From Arcticibacter pallidicorallinus (lineage in GTDB: Bacteria > Bacteroidota > Bacteroidia > Sphingobacteriales > Sphingobacteriaceae), in the NCBI RefSeq assembly GCF_003002875.1, contig NZ_PVTH01000006.1:124001-188000 (forward strand): a stretch of 64,000 nucleotides of DNA, in the 5' to 3' direction. Positions 25,214 through 33,995 of the stretch are shown piece after piece (positions within the stretch are counted from its first letter, which is position 1; every line of letters begins with the position of its first letter). Under the pieces are notes generated by a model. The model ran no database searches. It saw only the letters and a list, made by a program, of their open reading frames with translations, and was not told where the DNA came from. The position numbers and the translations under genes are program-made.

Positions 25214-27649
25214 TTATTTCTTGAAGATCAACTCCTGGTTAAGGTAGTCTGAAGAAGTCTTTTTATACCACTCAGTCTCCACTTTTCCACCAGATCTGGC
25301 CCAGTCTGCAAATTTCCGGTAAGCAAGGGTTATATCGGCTTTCTCAATAGGATAGGCGAAGTTTGAAATAGGAATCTCGAGTGCCCACGTCATACCTGAT
25401 TTGCTGTAGTACGGCTTGCCGGCAGTTGTATTATCATCACCTAATCCAAATAAGGCACGGTCTGCAAGTTTTGTTGGCTGATGACCCGGTAGATGGGTTT
25501 CGTATCCCCTACCAAAGCCCCCTGTATTATTCCAGATAAACAGGTTATAGTTACCTACTCCAAATTTCTCGATCGTTGGACCATTTTTAATTCTAAACGC
25601 TACGGTGTATTCTTTGCTATCCGCAATGGTAGTGGCGGAAGTATTCCAGTTGGACTGCTCATCGCGGCTATTATTGAAGAGGATAATAACAAGACTGTCC
25701 TGATTTGCTTCAGCGGCAGCACCAGTAATACTTACCAGATTGTCCTTTGGAATGTTGAATTGGATACCTGCACCGTTTTTGTATTCCCCGCCAGTTGCAA
25801 TTAGCTTAAAATTAGCGTCTACAGAGACGACTTGATTGGCTGCACTAGTTCCGATTTCGTAACGATAGCTAATTACAACGTCATTCATGTCATAATCTCC
25901 CTGGTACGGCCATTTATCTTCAAATGCTATGGTAGAACCGCCGTTGTTATAGTTAATCTGACGATTTTTATAAGCCCTTGTAGGGTCTGTAGGATAGTCA
26001 TCTTCAACATCTATAACGCCGTCTTTGTCTGTATCGGGCAACGAAGGGTTAGGATCAACGCCATAGCCTTCGCTACACTCAGTTGCTGGGATATAAACGT
26101 CACAGCCACTTTTGGCAGAGTTGCTAAAATGTCTTGCGTCTAATGTTCTTTTGCTGTCGCAATAGAGCACGCGTCCGGTAAATATGCCTCCTGCGTCATT
26201 AACTGCGTCTGCTGATGTACCGGTCACTCTGAACAGAGCCCATTCGGTACCATCGGCAGGACCACTTACCGTGTTAGTAGTACCAAGTAAGTTATTTGTT
26301 TTGAACATGGCCTGTGCAGTGAGGGTCATGTTGGAAGTCATATTTGTGTTGCCCTTCACGTCTATGAAAGATTCGTTCTTCATTGTTGCTCCATTCAATG
26401 AAAAGTCTGTCAACACAGTAAGCTTGCAACGGTTAGTAAATGTTCCGCTTTGAGCAGTAAGGCTCTTCACCTTTACTTCGCCTGTGTTATTTGTAAAATC
26501 TCCCGCAAACTCCAGGTGGGAGCTCTCTGCAGTGAAAGTCCCAGAATTCTTGATGACAGCATCAGAATTCATAACGATGTTACCGGTTGAACTAGTGAAA
26601 GTCCCATAGTTCTCAAACGTGGATGGCCTCGCGCCGATTGTAAACACGCCAGCTATCTTAAAGATGCTGTGGTTGAAAACACGACCTCCATTCTCTGCAT
26701 TAAATGTTCCCAAAGAGTTAACAGTCCCATGATTAGTGAAACTGCTTTGAACATCGACCCAGATCCCTTTATTTGAAGTAATCGTACCATAATTAGTCCC
26801 TACGCCATTCTTAATTGTAAAGTACTCTGCGGTTAGCGTACCGACATTATAAAGCGTTCCGACAATTTGAGTGTTCCATTGGCCGCCTTTCATTGTAAGC
26901 GTCCCGAAGTTTTTAATAGATGCTGCGGTGTTCCATTGCGTACCTTCGATGGTAGCACTTCCTGCATCGGTAATAATAACATTTAATCCATTCAGCGTGC
27001 CACCGGACAGTTTAACATTTTTACCGCAGATATAGAGCGTCCCATTATGCGGCCCCCAACCGATTTTTAAAGTTACGTCACTTGCTGTTACAGAGTAAGT
27101 CCCGTTGTTTTGAGCATTAAAATCTGAACTAAAGGATGTGATAGTAGTCACTCCCGCGCCAGACGCACAGGCCGGACTAGTCTCAGGTACAGCAGCAGTT
27201 TGGAAGCCAGTAGCAGAAAGAGTCCTCATAGACGCAGCTACCGAAGTAGCTCCAAGTGCTAGTGATACTTCCGAAGAAGTAATCGTAGCCTTATTGATCA
27301 CTTTAGAACCATCAGGGGCTGTCTTAACGATATAGACTTCTGAAAGCGCCGTAGGTAGATAAATCTTCGTATTGAAAGAACTTGTCAAAGTAGCGCTTCC
27401 TTTAGAGAGCAATTCGCCACCCGCTTCAGGGTTGCCTGCGTAAATGGATACTACATGAATTTTATTTGCAAAACGGGAGTCTGTGATGGAAATGCTGAAA
27501 CTTACATCCCTCGATGTTCCCCAATTAAATGAAGCAGGTACAGTAATTTCGCCGGTAGATCCTGAGTCTCCCTCCGTGACACTGTCCTTCTTACACGAAA
27601 CAGCTGTCAAGGTGAGAACGGAAACAGCTAATAAAAAAAATCTCTTCAT
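25214..27649 (-). CDS. LruC-domain lipoprotein with repeat-rich N-terminal half
   Basis: An 811-residue exported lipoprotein. The signal peptide ends in LTAVSC (Cys about 19). A long middle part (about 150-480) is built of short beta repeats rich in Gly, Asn and Thr (NYGTITSN, NHGTVNSLG, NYGTFTSSTG, NSGTFTAES), likely a beta-helix. A calcium-binding thrombospondin-3-like segment DTDKDGVIDVEDDYPTDP follows (about 540), then the LruC/DUF4842 domain marked by GDYDMNDVVISYRY (about 585). LruC proteins are surface lipoproteins of unknown function in Bacteroidota and Leptospira. ATG at 27647-27649 gives the signal peptide; a longer frame adds 18 residues with no clear role. Confidence 0.85.
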   Translation of the reverse strand: MKRFFLLAVSVLTLTAVSCKKDSVTEGDSGSTGEITVPASFNWGTSRDVSFSISITDSRFANKIHVVSIYAGNPEAGGELLSKGSATLTSSFNTKIYLPTALSEVYIVKTAPDGSKVINKATITSSEVSLALGATSVAASMRTLSATGFQTAAVPETSPACASGAGVTTITSFSSDFNAQNNGTYSVTASDVTLKIGWGPHNGTLYICGKNVKLSGGTLNGLNVIITDAGSATIEGTQWNTAASIKNFGTLTMKGGQWNTQIVGTLYNVGTLTAEYFTIKNGVGTNYGTITSNKGIWVDVQSSFTNHGTVNSLGTFNAENGGRVFNHSIFKIAGVFTIGARPSTFENYGTFTSSTGNIVMNSDAVIKNSGTFTAESSHLEFAGDFTNNTGEVKVKSLTAQSGTFTNRCKLTVLTDFSLNGATMKNESFIDVKGNTNMTSNMTLTAQAMFKTNNLLGTTNTVSGPADGTEWALFRVTGTSADAVNDAGGIFTGRVLYCDSKRTLDARHFSNSAKSGCDVYIPATECSEGYGVDPNPSLPDTDKDGVIDVEDDYPTDPTRAYKNRQINYNNGGSTIAFEDKWPYQGDYDMNDVVISYRYEIGTSAANQVVSVDANFKLIATGGEYKNGAGIQFNIPKDNLVSITGAAAEANQDSLVIILFNNSRDEQSNWNTSATTIADSKEYTVAFRIKNGPTIEKFGVGNYNLFIWNNTGGFGRGYETHLPGHQPTKLADRALFGLGDDNTTAGKPYYSKSGMTWALEIPISNFAYPIEKADITLAYRKFADWARSGGKVETEWYKKTSSDYLNQELIFKK

Positions 27650-27755
27650 AAACATATAAGTGAATACACAACTAAAGGCAACATATGTGCCAACATATTT
27701 CACAGCTTACACAACCGTGAAATTGCATTTCTCAACGGGTTAAAGGTAGTAATTG

Positions 27756-27763
27756 CAAATTTA
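27756..27763 (-). promoter_or_regulatory. Possible -7 box (TAAATTTG) for the LruC gene
   Basis: TAAATTTG on the minus strand, about 107 bases before the LruC start, in the divergent gap towards the zinc peptidase. A CAAA (TTTG on the minus strand) is 27 bases further upstream, a bit far for a -33 element. Confidence 0.35.
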
Positions 27764-27867
27764 TAAGGGAAAATATTCCCCAGTGGGAAACAAAGAATTC
27801 TCACTTCTTATACGCGCATCCAAACCATTGCTTCTGCCTGTTGTTCAGCTCAATAAAAATAATCATT

Positions 27868-28713
27868 ATGAAATGGATGGGCAGGCGCCAAAGTGGTAAT
27901 ATAGAAGACAGGAGAAGCGGCGGCGGTGGACTCGCGGTAGGTGGCGGACTTGCTGCAGTAATTGCAGTGGTTTTCGCACTGCTTACGGGACAAAACCCTC
28001 TCGAATTTATTGGGATGACGCAACAGGGAGCTTCACCGACACAAGGGACAGGGCTTAGCACAGATCCTAAGCAAGACGAGAATGCTCATTTTGTTGCGGT
28101 TGTTCTTGCGGAAACGGAGGACGTCTGGGATAGTGTTTTCACCGCACAGAATCTTAGATATGAAAAACCTGTGCTTACTCTTTTCAGTAATCAGGTCAGA
28201 TCAGGTTGTGGGGCGGCTAGTTCTTCTACCGGACCCTTTTACTGTCCGGCTGACAGCAAGGTGTACATTGATCTGAGTTTCTATGATGAGCTGCAGAATC
28301 GCTTCGGTGCACCTGGCGACTTTGCGATGGCCTATGTAATAGCCCATGAGGTGGGGCATCATATCCAGCATTTGTTGGGCACCACTGATAAGATAGACCG
28401 GATGAGAGGTAAGGTTAGCGAGGAAGAATTGAACGCCCTCTCGGTGCGGCTTGAATTACAGGCCGACTTCCTTGCAGGAGTATGGGCACATCACACGCAG
28501 AGGAAAGATCTGCTCGACGCGGGTGATATTGAAGAAGCTTTGAAGGCGGCAAACGCCATTGGCGATGATCGCCTTCAGATGCAGGCTCAAGGATATGTTG
28601 TTCCCGATGCTTTCACTCATGGAACTTCTGAGCAGCGGATGCGATGGTTTAAGCGCGGCTTTGAGACGGGGGACATTCGTTCCGGAGATACTTTTGCTAC
28701 CAGCTCACTCTGA
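27868..28713 (+). CDS. YpfJ-like neutral zinc metallopeptidase
   Basis: A 281-residue membrane-anchored peptidase of the YpfJ family. It opens with MKWMGRRQSGNIEDRR, typical of the family, followed by a Gly-rich stretch and one membrane helix (about 25-45). The zinc site HEVGHH lies at about residue 165, and the third-ligand region ELQADFLAGVWAHH at about 205. ATG at 27868 matches the family start; the frame is open to a TTG at 27841 that adds nine residues. It stands alone, divergent from the LruC gene. Substrate is unknown. Confidence 0.88.
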   Translation: MKWMGRRQSGNIEDRRSGGGGLAVGGGLAAVIAVVFALLTGQNPLEFIGMTQQGASPTQGTGLSTDPKQDENAHFVAVVLAETEDVWDSVFTAQNLRYEKPVLTLFSNQVRSGCGAASSSTGPFYCPADSKVYIDLSFYDELQNRFGAPGDFAMAYVIAHEVGHHIQHLLGTTDKIDRMRGKVSEEELNALSVRLELQADFLAGVWAHHTQRKDLLDAGDIEEALKAANAIGDDRLQMQAQGYVVPDAFTHGTSEQRMRWFKRGFETGDIRSGDTFATSSL

Positions 28714-28835
28714 TCTGTATCTTATTTAATACAGAAATGACCAGCAAACAAAACAGATTTATTTGCTTCAAATCTTCCTTGTGTTAACTAAAACGCTCAT
28801 TATTAACTAATTTTTAATTTTTTAGTTATACAGGC

Positions 28836-28857
28836 GTGGGATTTGCCTTTATCCCAC
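28836..28857 (+). other. Stem-loop in the leader of the beta-barrel gene
   Basis: GTGGGAT (28836-28842) pairs with ATCCCAC (28851-28857) around an 8-base loop, 30 bases ahead of the ATG at 28888. No U-run follows. It may stabilise the mRNA or hinder translation, as 5' hairpins of outer membrane protein mRNAs can. The rest of the 174-base gap is very AT-rich. Confidence 0.4.
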
Positions 28858-28887
28858 CACATACTTAAAAATTAAAAAGTAGAAAAC

Positions 28888-29553
28888 ATGAAAAAAATAG
28901 CTTTACTAGCAGCTGGATTCCTAGTGGGAAGTGCTGCATTCGCACAGTCTTTACCGCCGGTAAAATACGGTTTGAAAGTGGGTGTTAACTTGCCTAAATT
29001 GCATGTTAATAATTCGAATGGTGAAGACTTCGAGTCAGAGTCAGCAACTAATTTCAGTATTACAGGGTATGCTGATGTTCCGGTAGCAAACGGTTTATCC
29101 GTACAGCCAGGGATCTCTTTACAAGGTAAGGGTGGAAAGCAAACCTGGGGCGGATCAAACGTTAATGGCGAACGAAAAGACAATACTATGTATGCCGAAA
29201 TCCCTGTAAACCTTGTTGGTAAAATTCCTCTGGGAACCACAGGCACAAACTTTTACCTGGGTGCAGGACCTTATGCAGCATTTGCAATTTCTGGTGAGAG
29301 AAAACAATCAGGAAGCTTCTTCGGTGCTGAAGGCGAAACAAAAAGAGACCTTGAATTTGGTTCCGACAATGGAGACGACTACAAAGGAACAGACTTTGGT
29401 GTTAACTTCCTGGCAGGTTTTCAACTAAACAGCGGTTTTAACATTGGTGCAGGTTACGGATTAGGTCTTTCAGATCTGCGTCCAAACGGAGATGGTGATA
29501 ACGGAAAAACAACAAACCGTGTGCTTTCTTTCTCTGTAGGTTACGCTTTCTAA
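28888..29553 (+). CDS. Outer membrane beta-barrel protein (OMP_b-brl_2 type)
   Basis: A 221-residue exported protein with a signal peptide (about 1-20, cleaved near AFA-QS), followed by alternating amphipathic strands typical of an eight-stranded beta barrel (GLKVGVNLP, GISLQGKGG, YLGAGPYAAFA, FGVNFLAGFQL, GAGYGLGLSDL), ending in FSVGYAF with a terminal Phe, the signal for Bam-dependent assembly. Many such porin-like proteins of unknown function occur in Sphingobacteria. It stands as a single gene between a leader hairpin and a terminator, which suggests strong, separate expression. Confidence 0.82.
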   Translation: MKKIALLAAGFLVGSAAFAQSLPPVKYGLKVGVNLPKLHVNNSNGEDFESESATNFSITGYADVPVANGLSVQPGISLQGKGGKQTWGGSNVNGERKDNTMYAEIPVNLVGKIPLGTTGTNFYLGAGPYAAFAISGERKQSGSFFGAEGETKRDLEFGSDNGDDYKGTDFGVNFLAGFQLNSGFNIGAGYGLGLSDLRPNGDGDNGKTTNRVLSFSVGYAF

Positions 29554-29599
29554 GCCCAGAGTATCGAATCTTTTTAACTTAATGATTAATTATTCCCGG

Positions 29600-29625
29600 A
29601 GCCCTCGACTTTATGTTCGAGGGCT
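29600..29625 (+). terminator. Intrinsic terminator after the beta-barrel gene
   Basis: AGCCCTCGA (29600-29608) pairs with TCGAGGGCT (29617-29625) around an 8-base loop, followed by a moderately T-rich tail. It lies 46 bases past the stop of the barrel gene. Confidence 0.72.
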
Positions 29626-29629
29626 TCAC

Positions 29630-29658
29630 TTGTTTATGAGCGCCGAAGTTTATATTTG
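29630..29658 (+). promoter_or_regulatory. Bacteroidota promoter (TTG-N18-TATATTTG)
   Basis: A TTG at 29630-29632 and TATATTTG at 29651-29658 match the -33 and -7 elements of Bacteroidota housekeeping promoters with an 18-base spacer. Transcription would start near 29663, which rules out the TTG at 29656 as a start codon and supports the ATG at 29680 or 29683. Confidence 0.6.
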
Positions 29659-29679
29659 CGCCGGCTTATCTTGCAGCAA

Positions 29680-30228
29680 ATGATGACTACATTTAGAAGA
29701 CTACTTTCCATACTATTCGTTTTAACGGGCTTTAACAGCATGGCCCAGTCAGGAACCGACTCCATAACGAACTTCATCGTTAAAGAGAATCTTCTTAAAA
29801 ATGATAAGCTGGCTATCATCGCTGCTGACGAGAACGAGGTACCAAAAGAAACGATAAACGGAACTTTCGTTTTCACAATTAATGGCTTTAAGCAGGAACT
29901 TAAATTCAATGAGGGTGTTGCCATTGCGCCCCAGCAGATCGAGAAATCCACCTTTGTATACCTGAAGCACAAGAATGAAGCTGCGACCCCTGCTAAGCTT
30001 TATTATGTATTAAAGAAGGAGTCGGGAATTAACCCGATTAAAATTAACTGGATGATGCTGATTATCATCCCTCTGGCCCTTGTAGTCATCGCGGGGATAT
30101 TCAGAAAATTTATTGTCTTCGCCGTAATTATTTTGATCTTGCTTCTGTTGTTTAATTCCAACCAGGGTTTGGGGATACCGACGATCTTCGAAACGATATT
30201 TGACGGGCTGAAAAATGCACTTTTGTAG
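29680..30228 (+). CDS. Hypothetical exported membrane protein
   Basis: A 182-residue protein with a signal peptide (about 1-23, ending near SMAQ-SG), a soluble domain of about 100 residues with beta-strand patterns ([24 protein letters not shown]), and two hydrophobic C-terminal segments (about 127-144 and 148-163). The layout suggests a periplasmic domain held by two membrane helices. Family not recognised. The start at 29680 (or 29683) is chosen because a promoter box covers the longer frame's TTG. It converges on the TamL gene. Confidence 0.62.
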   Translation: MMTTFRRLLSILFVLTGFNSMAQSGTDSITNFIVKENLLKNDKLAIIAADENEVPKETINGTFVFTINGFKQELKFNEGVAIAPQQIEKSTFVYLKHKNEAATPAKLYYVLKKESGINPIKINWMMLIIIPLALVVIAGIFRKFIVFAVIILILLLLFNSNQGLGIPTIFETIFDGLKNALL

Positions 30229-30249
30229 TCAGAAAACCAACGCACGGAG

Positions 30250-32616
30250 TTAGAATGGCATACCAATACCGAAGTTATATTGTAAAAAACGATAACGATC
30301 CGGCGAATTAGTTTTAATGTACTCTTCTTTAAACTCTTTTCTAGCTTCGCTGCTAAACAAGTGCTTGATTACCCAGTTGTCTGATCCGCTGAACTGTGGA
30401 TCTTTGATTTTAGCTCCTACGTCAAACCGGAACACGAAATACTGAAGATCAAAACGTAAGCCGGCACCGGCACCCAGAGCTAGCTGGTCAAAAAATTTAT
30501 CGAGCTGAAGCTTTCCCCCTGGAACCTTTTCATTTTCGTCCAGTAGCCATACATTTCCGAAGTCAAAAAACGTGGCTCCCCTCAGTTTCGAGCCAAAAAA
30601 GTTTTCCATAATCTTAAATCGATATTCAAGATTTCCCTCCACCTTAACCTCACCATACTGATCAAGATAGGTTAGGTTCTTTCTCGTTTCTTCCGATTCA
30701 ATTACGCTTCTGTTGTATGTTCCAGGGCCTAAGGTTCTCGCCTGCCATGCCCTTACTCCACTTGATCCACCTGCGTAAAAGTTTCGTTCAAAAGGTAAGG
30801 ATCGAGAGTTTCCGTAAGGCACGGCCACACCCGGATTTATACGAGCGACAAACTGTCGTTCGCCGGCAAAGGAACGATACCATCTTAAGTCTATTTCCGT
30901 TTTGCCATATTGTAGGTACGGGAGCCCCATGAAAGTCCTCTCGCCATCACTATTTTTATGAAGGCTGAACAGTTTTGCTGCAAGTCCTAAAGAGTTTCCT
31001 CCGATATCGAAAAAAGCTCTTAAATAAGTAAAATTTGTATAGCTAGATAATTTTGAAGCATTCAGAGTGAAGTTATACTGCGAACCTATGTTAATAAACC
31101 TCCTGTCATTTGTGCGGATATATAAAAGATTTCCCGCAGTGTCAAGGCGATATCTAAAGTCCGGATCCAGTCTTCCATCTCTATACTCTATATTGATAGG
31201 TGTAAAGCTGTGCAGTCGATTCTTACTCTGCGTCCAGTCATAACTTATGGAATTAATAAACAACCTGTTCCTGAACGCCCCGGGCTGATCAAAGATCTGC
31301 ATGCTGCTGGAAATGGTGGTATGAGGGAGCCCGGCTCGGTAATTTTCTCTCACGTGGAAGGGTGCGACAATCCGGGGAATAATCAGATTGGCACCAACCT
31401 GTATGTCGCGGTTAAAAATACTGCTAAAAAGCTTCTTATCTCTTGAATCAAAGAGGATACCGTAGCGGAATTTAATGTCCAGTCGTTCCGCGCCGCCAAA
31501 CAGGTTACGGTTTGTATACGTATTTCCGATATTAAAGCCGTTCCTACCTGAGTTAAATGTATATTCCCCTTCTACTCTATTACTATTTCTTTTCAGAGGA
31601 GTGATCTCCATCCGGGCGTTTAAATGGATACTGTCGGGATCTTTCTCGTATTCTATCTTGATATTGCGGAAAACGTTCAACTCATATAAACGATCATATG
31701 TCAGGTTTTCATTCTCTACACTATATTTTTTACCCTTATTCAGGAAGATATACCGGGTCAGCTTATCGAATTTGAAGCGATGGGAATAATCCCTGAAAAA
31801 ATATTGGGAATCGACTATAGCACTGTCGGGCGGTCTTCTGCCGAAGCGGATATTGCTGTTTCTGATGTCGATATTCGTATTCTTCAAATAATAGACCTTA
31901 TGGGCCATTTTTCCGAGAGGATTATAAACGTTTAGTTTCAGATCAACCTGACTAGATAGAAGCGTACTATCTGCATCAACGTGGATGTAAGGCTTAAGGA
32001 AGTCGTAATATCCGTTAGATTTCATCAAAGTGAAGATACTGTTGATCTCATACATGATGGAATCGACGTCATAACGATTACCTGAGTGAAGCTTCGTGAA
32101 GTTCTCCCGGTTTTTGACATACAAATCGCGAACTGCACTGTCTGATATAGCGTGATTGATGTTACGAACTTTGAATGAAGGTCCGGGTTCTGCTATGAAA
32201 GTGATATAAGCCTTTTTGTTCTTCACCCTGATCTCGCTGGTTACCGCCGCATTAAAGAAGCTCTTATAGGCAAGAAATTTCTGGATTTCCCGACTCGAGA
32301 TATCGACAAGCGAGCTGTCGAGAAGTCGGGGTGCTTCTCCGATGTTCTTGATACGGTCGGACCTGTATTTACCGTCTCTGGTATTGAACATATTATACAG
32401 CGCGAGGTTTATCCTCGAGTTGGGTCTAATGTCTTGCTGTACATATTGGTATGCGTCTTCGGAAAAATCCTTACTGATACCCTTTAGCTTTACATCCTTG
32501 ATGAGTGCCTGATCATCGTTCAGATACCTCGTGGCGGAACATCCTGATAAAATAACTGTTAAAAACAGTATACTTGCACGTAATAATAAAACAACGTAAT
32601 CTTTATATGCTTTCAA
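30250..32616 (-). CDS. tamL: TamL: BamA-like outer membrane lipoprotein barrel
   Basis: A 788-residue protein made of a lipoprotein signal ending in LSGC (Cys about 26), POTRA-like repeats (about 35-330) and a C-terminal BamA/TamA barrel. Barrel marks are FYAGGSSGVRAWQ (the VRGF-like loop motif, about 620) and a Phe-ended C-terminus (FGIGMPF). In Bacteroidota this lipidated TamA relative works with a TamB partner in outer membrane protein assembly or lipid transport. TTG at 32614-32616 is the only start in the frame, since a TGA lies four codons upstream and there is no ATG near. Its first codons overlap the start of the divergent methyltransferase gene by 10 bases. Confidence 0.85.
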   Translation of the reverse strand: MKAYKDYVVLLLRASILFLTVILSGCSATRYLNDDQALIKDVKLKGISKDFSEDAYQYVQQDIRPNSRINLALYNMFNTRDGKYRSDRIKNIGEAPRLLDSSLVDISSREIQKFLAYKSFFNAAVTSEIRVKNKKAYITFIAEPGPSFKVRNINHAISDSAVRDLYVKNRENFTKLHSGNRYDVDSIMYEINSIFTLMKSNGYYDFLKPYIHVDADSTLLSSQVDLKLNVYNPLGKMAHKVYYLKNTNIDIRNSNIRFGRRPPDSAIVDSQYFFRDYSHRFKFDKLTRYIFLNKGKKYSVENENLTYDRLYELNVFRNIKIEYEKDPDSIHLNARMEITPLKRNSNRVEGEYTFNSGRNGFNIGNTYTNRNLFGGAERLDIKFRYGILFDSRDKKLFSSIFNRDIQVGANLIIPRIVAPFHVRENYRAGLPHTTISSSMQIFDQPGAFRNRLFINSISYDWTQSKNRLHSFTPINIEYRDGRLDPDFRYRLDTAGNLLYIRTNDRRFINIGSQYNFTLNASKLSSYTNFTYLRAFFDIGGNSLGLAAKLFSLHKNSDGERTFMGLPYLQYGKTEIDLRWYRSFAGERQFVARINPGVAVPYGNSRSLPFERNFYAGGSSGVRAWQARTLGPGTYNRSVIESEETRKNLTYLDQYGEVKVEGNLEYRFKIMENFFGSKLRGATFFDFGNVWLLDENEKVPGGKLQLDKFFDQLALGAGAGLRFDLQYFVFRFDVGAKIKDPQFSGSDNWVIKHLFSSEARKEFKEEYIKTNSPDRYRFLQYNFGIGMPF

Positions 32617-33353
32617 AATCTCAAATCAGTTTTGTAAATGCATTACATTTAAAAAAAAACAGAAGAGACCGAGGTCTATTTCTGGTAGAAGGCACTAAAT
32701 CGATTTCTGAATTCATCAATTCGAACTATCAGGTAGATTCAATTTATTGCACAGGCTCATCCCTTGAAAAGTTTAACGACTTGTCCCCCAGTATTAAACT
32801 ACACGAAATCAGCGAACCGGAGCTAAAAAAAATCAGCACGCTCAATACGCCTCAGGATGCTCTTGCAATTATAAGGATTCCTGAGAAAACCCCGTTAAGA
32901 TCAGAAAGTTTTCTCGATAAATACACTTTGGTACTTGACGGAATTCAGGACCCGGGCAATCTTGGAACGATAATACGTACTGCAGATTGGTTTGGCTTCT
33001 CTCAGATGGTCTGCTCTGACGATACCGTAGATGCGTTTAATCCTAAAGTGGTACAGGCCTCTATGGGATCGCTTTCGAGGCTCGCCGTGCACTATGTAAA
33101 TCTTTCTTCGTTTATTAAGGAGATGCAACTACCCGTGTATGGCGCCTTCCTGGAGGGAGACTCTGTTTACGAGACTGGATTTGACAGGCCTGGATTAATT
33201 GTTTTGGGGAACGAGGGTAAGGGGATTTCTGACAGTGTGATAGAATTGATTGCAGACAAGATCACCATTCCAAGGTTTGGGGATGCCGAATCTCTGAACG
33301 TGGCGGTTTCAGCCTCGATTATATGTTCCGAAATAAAACGGCGAGGTTTATAA
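32607..33353 (+). CDS. SpoU (TrmH)-family RNA 2'-O-methyltransferase
   Basis: A 248-residue RNA methyltransferase with an N-terminal L30e-like RNA-binding domain (about 1-90) and a SPOUT domain. The trefoil-knot motifs are LDGIQDPGNLGTIIRTADWFG (seen in parts, about 107-125; motif 1 with Asn and Arg), IVLGNEGKGIS-like LIVLGNEGKG (about 196-205; motif 2) and IPRFGDAESLNVAVSASI (motif 3). It methylates a ribose of rRNA or tRNA; the exact site is unknown. Start ATG at 32607; it overlaps the start of tamL on the other strand. Confidence 0.86.
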   Translation: MLSKSQISFVNALHLKKNRRDRGLFLVEGTKSISEFINSNYQVDSIYCTGSSLEKFNDLSPSIKLHEISEPELKKISTLNTPQDALAIIRIPEKTPLRSESFLDKYTLVLDGIQDPGNLGTIIRTADWFGFSQMVCSDDTVDAFNPKVVQASMGSLSRLAVHYVNLSSFIKEMQLPVYGAFLEGDSVYETGFDRPGLIVLGNEGKGISDSVIELIADKITIPRFGDAESLNVAVSASIICSEIKRRGL

Positions 33354-33371
33354 ATTCTTTGCAAATAATTG

Positions 33372-33401
33372 TTGCGGGGTACCAATAAATTATTATTTTT
33401 G
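33372..33401 (+). promoter_or_regulatory. Bacteroidota promoter for tRNA-Cys (TTG-N19-TATTTTTG)
   Basis: TTG at 33372-33374 and TATTTTTG at 33394-33401 with a 19-base spacer match the -33/-7 consensus. Transcription would start near 33406, ten bases before the tRNA. Confidence 0.68.
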
Positions 33402-33416
33402 CACTCCCTACAAAAG

Positions 33417-33487
33417 GGTCGGATGGCCGAGTGGCTAGGCAGAGGTCTGCAAAACCTTCTACAGCGGTTCGAATCCGCTTCCGACCT
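33417..33487 (+). tRNA. tRNA-Cys (anticodon GCA)
   Basis: A full cloverleaf: acceptor stem GGTCGGA (33417-33423) with TCCGACC (33480-33486), discriminator T at 33487 (the U73 identity base of tRNA-Cys), a D arm GCC/GGC, and anticodon stem GAGGT/ACCTT around the loop CTGCAAA, which gives anticodon GCA. The T loop is GGTTCGAATCC. No encoded CCA follows. A small gene starts 31 bases downstream in the same likely transcript. Confidence 0.95.
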
Positions 33488-33518
33488 CACAGGAATTAAA
33501 AAAATTAAAAAAAAGACA

Positions 33519-33698
33519 ATGGGAGTTACACGTTTAAAGAGAAAAGATAGAAAAAACAAAACGGTTTCACGCCTTGAAGTTCAATTTCTAAAGATTGGCC
33601 GTAATATCGAAGTAGGAAGCCGCTCTCAGGAATCTGCTTCTAGCCAGGTTGCTAAGAACAATGCTGTTCTTGCTCAGATCGAAGCTCAGGCTAAGTAA
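33519..33698 (+). CDS. Small basic protein downstream of tRNA-Cys
   Basis: A 59-residue protein that starts MGVTRLKRKDRKNK, strongly basic at its N-terminus, with an acidic, helical, Ala-rich tail. No signal peptide or membrane helix. Its start context is AT-rich (AAAAAAGACA before the ATG at 33519). Short Arg/Lys-rich proteins with a similar start are conserved in Sphingobacteria, as I recall, without a known role; nucleic-acid or ribosome binding is inference. It is likely to be transcribed together with tRNA-Cys from the 33372-33401 promoter and ends before two hairpins. Confidence 0.7.
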   Translation: MGVTRLKRKDRKNKTVSRLEVQFLKIGRNIEVGSRSQESASSQVAKNNAVLAQIEAQAK

Positions 33699-33704
33699 GA
33701 TACT

Positions 33705-33755
33705 TATCTGTTTTACAGATAGCAAAAAGGCGGATAAATATTTTATCCGCCTTTT
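33705..33755. terminator. Tandem hairpins, bidirectional terminator
   Basis: A first hairpin TATCTGT/ACAGATA (33705-33721) is followed by a 14-bp stem AAAAGGCGGATAAA/TTTATCCGCCTTTT (33725-33755) with CTTTTT after it. The A-run on the left gives a U-run on the minus strand, so it can stop both the tRNA-Cys transcript and the minus-strand regulator operon ending at 33777. Confidence 0.82.
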
Positions 33756-33776
33756 CTTTTTGACCTTATTTTGCAG

Positions 33777-33989
33777 CTACGACGTTAGTTCAGACTGCGA
33801 AGTCTGGTAAATATTCCTCAGCTCAAGCAAACAAGAAGCACAGAGGCAGCCCTCATGACCCTCGCCAATAAACTCGATTTCGTCCGGAGTTAACTGTACA
33901 GTATTGCACTGACATCTTGTATAAGCATTCGACCTGCATTCAATCCGGGCAGAGCAACGCTCACAACTTATGATCTCATGCTTGGTCAT
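33777..33989 (-). CDS. Cysteine-rich CWC-type protein
   Basis: A 70-residue protein with seven cysteines in the CWC pattern: ISCERC (about 8-13), IECRS, TRCQC (about 26) and CLCASC (about 47-52). These probably form a zinc-binding module. The family is widespread but has no known function. It lies 6 bases after the response regulator gene on the same strand and is probably co-transcribed with it. Confidence 0.78.
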   Translation of the reverse strand: MTKHEIISCERCSARIECRSNAYTRCQCNTVQLTPDEIEFIGEGHEGCLCASCLLELRNIYQTSQSELTS

Positions 33990-33995
33990 TCAGTC

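Noticed and set aside
28714-28735. Weak hairpin after the zinc peptidase gene
   Set aside because: 7-bp AT-rich stem without a U-run; not convincing as a terminator.
33167-33559. Minus-strand frame across the tRNA-Cys gene
   Set aside because: It crosses a clear tRNA and has no family features.
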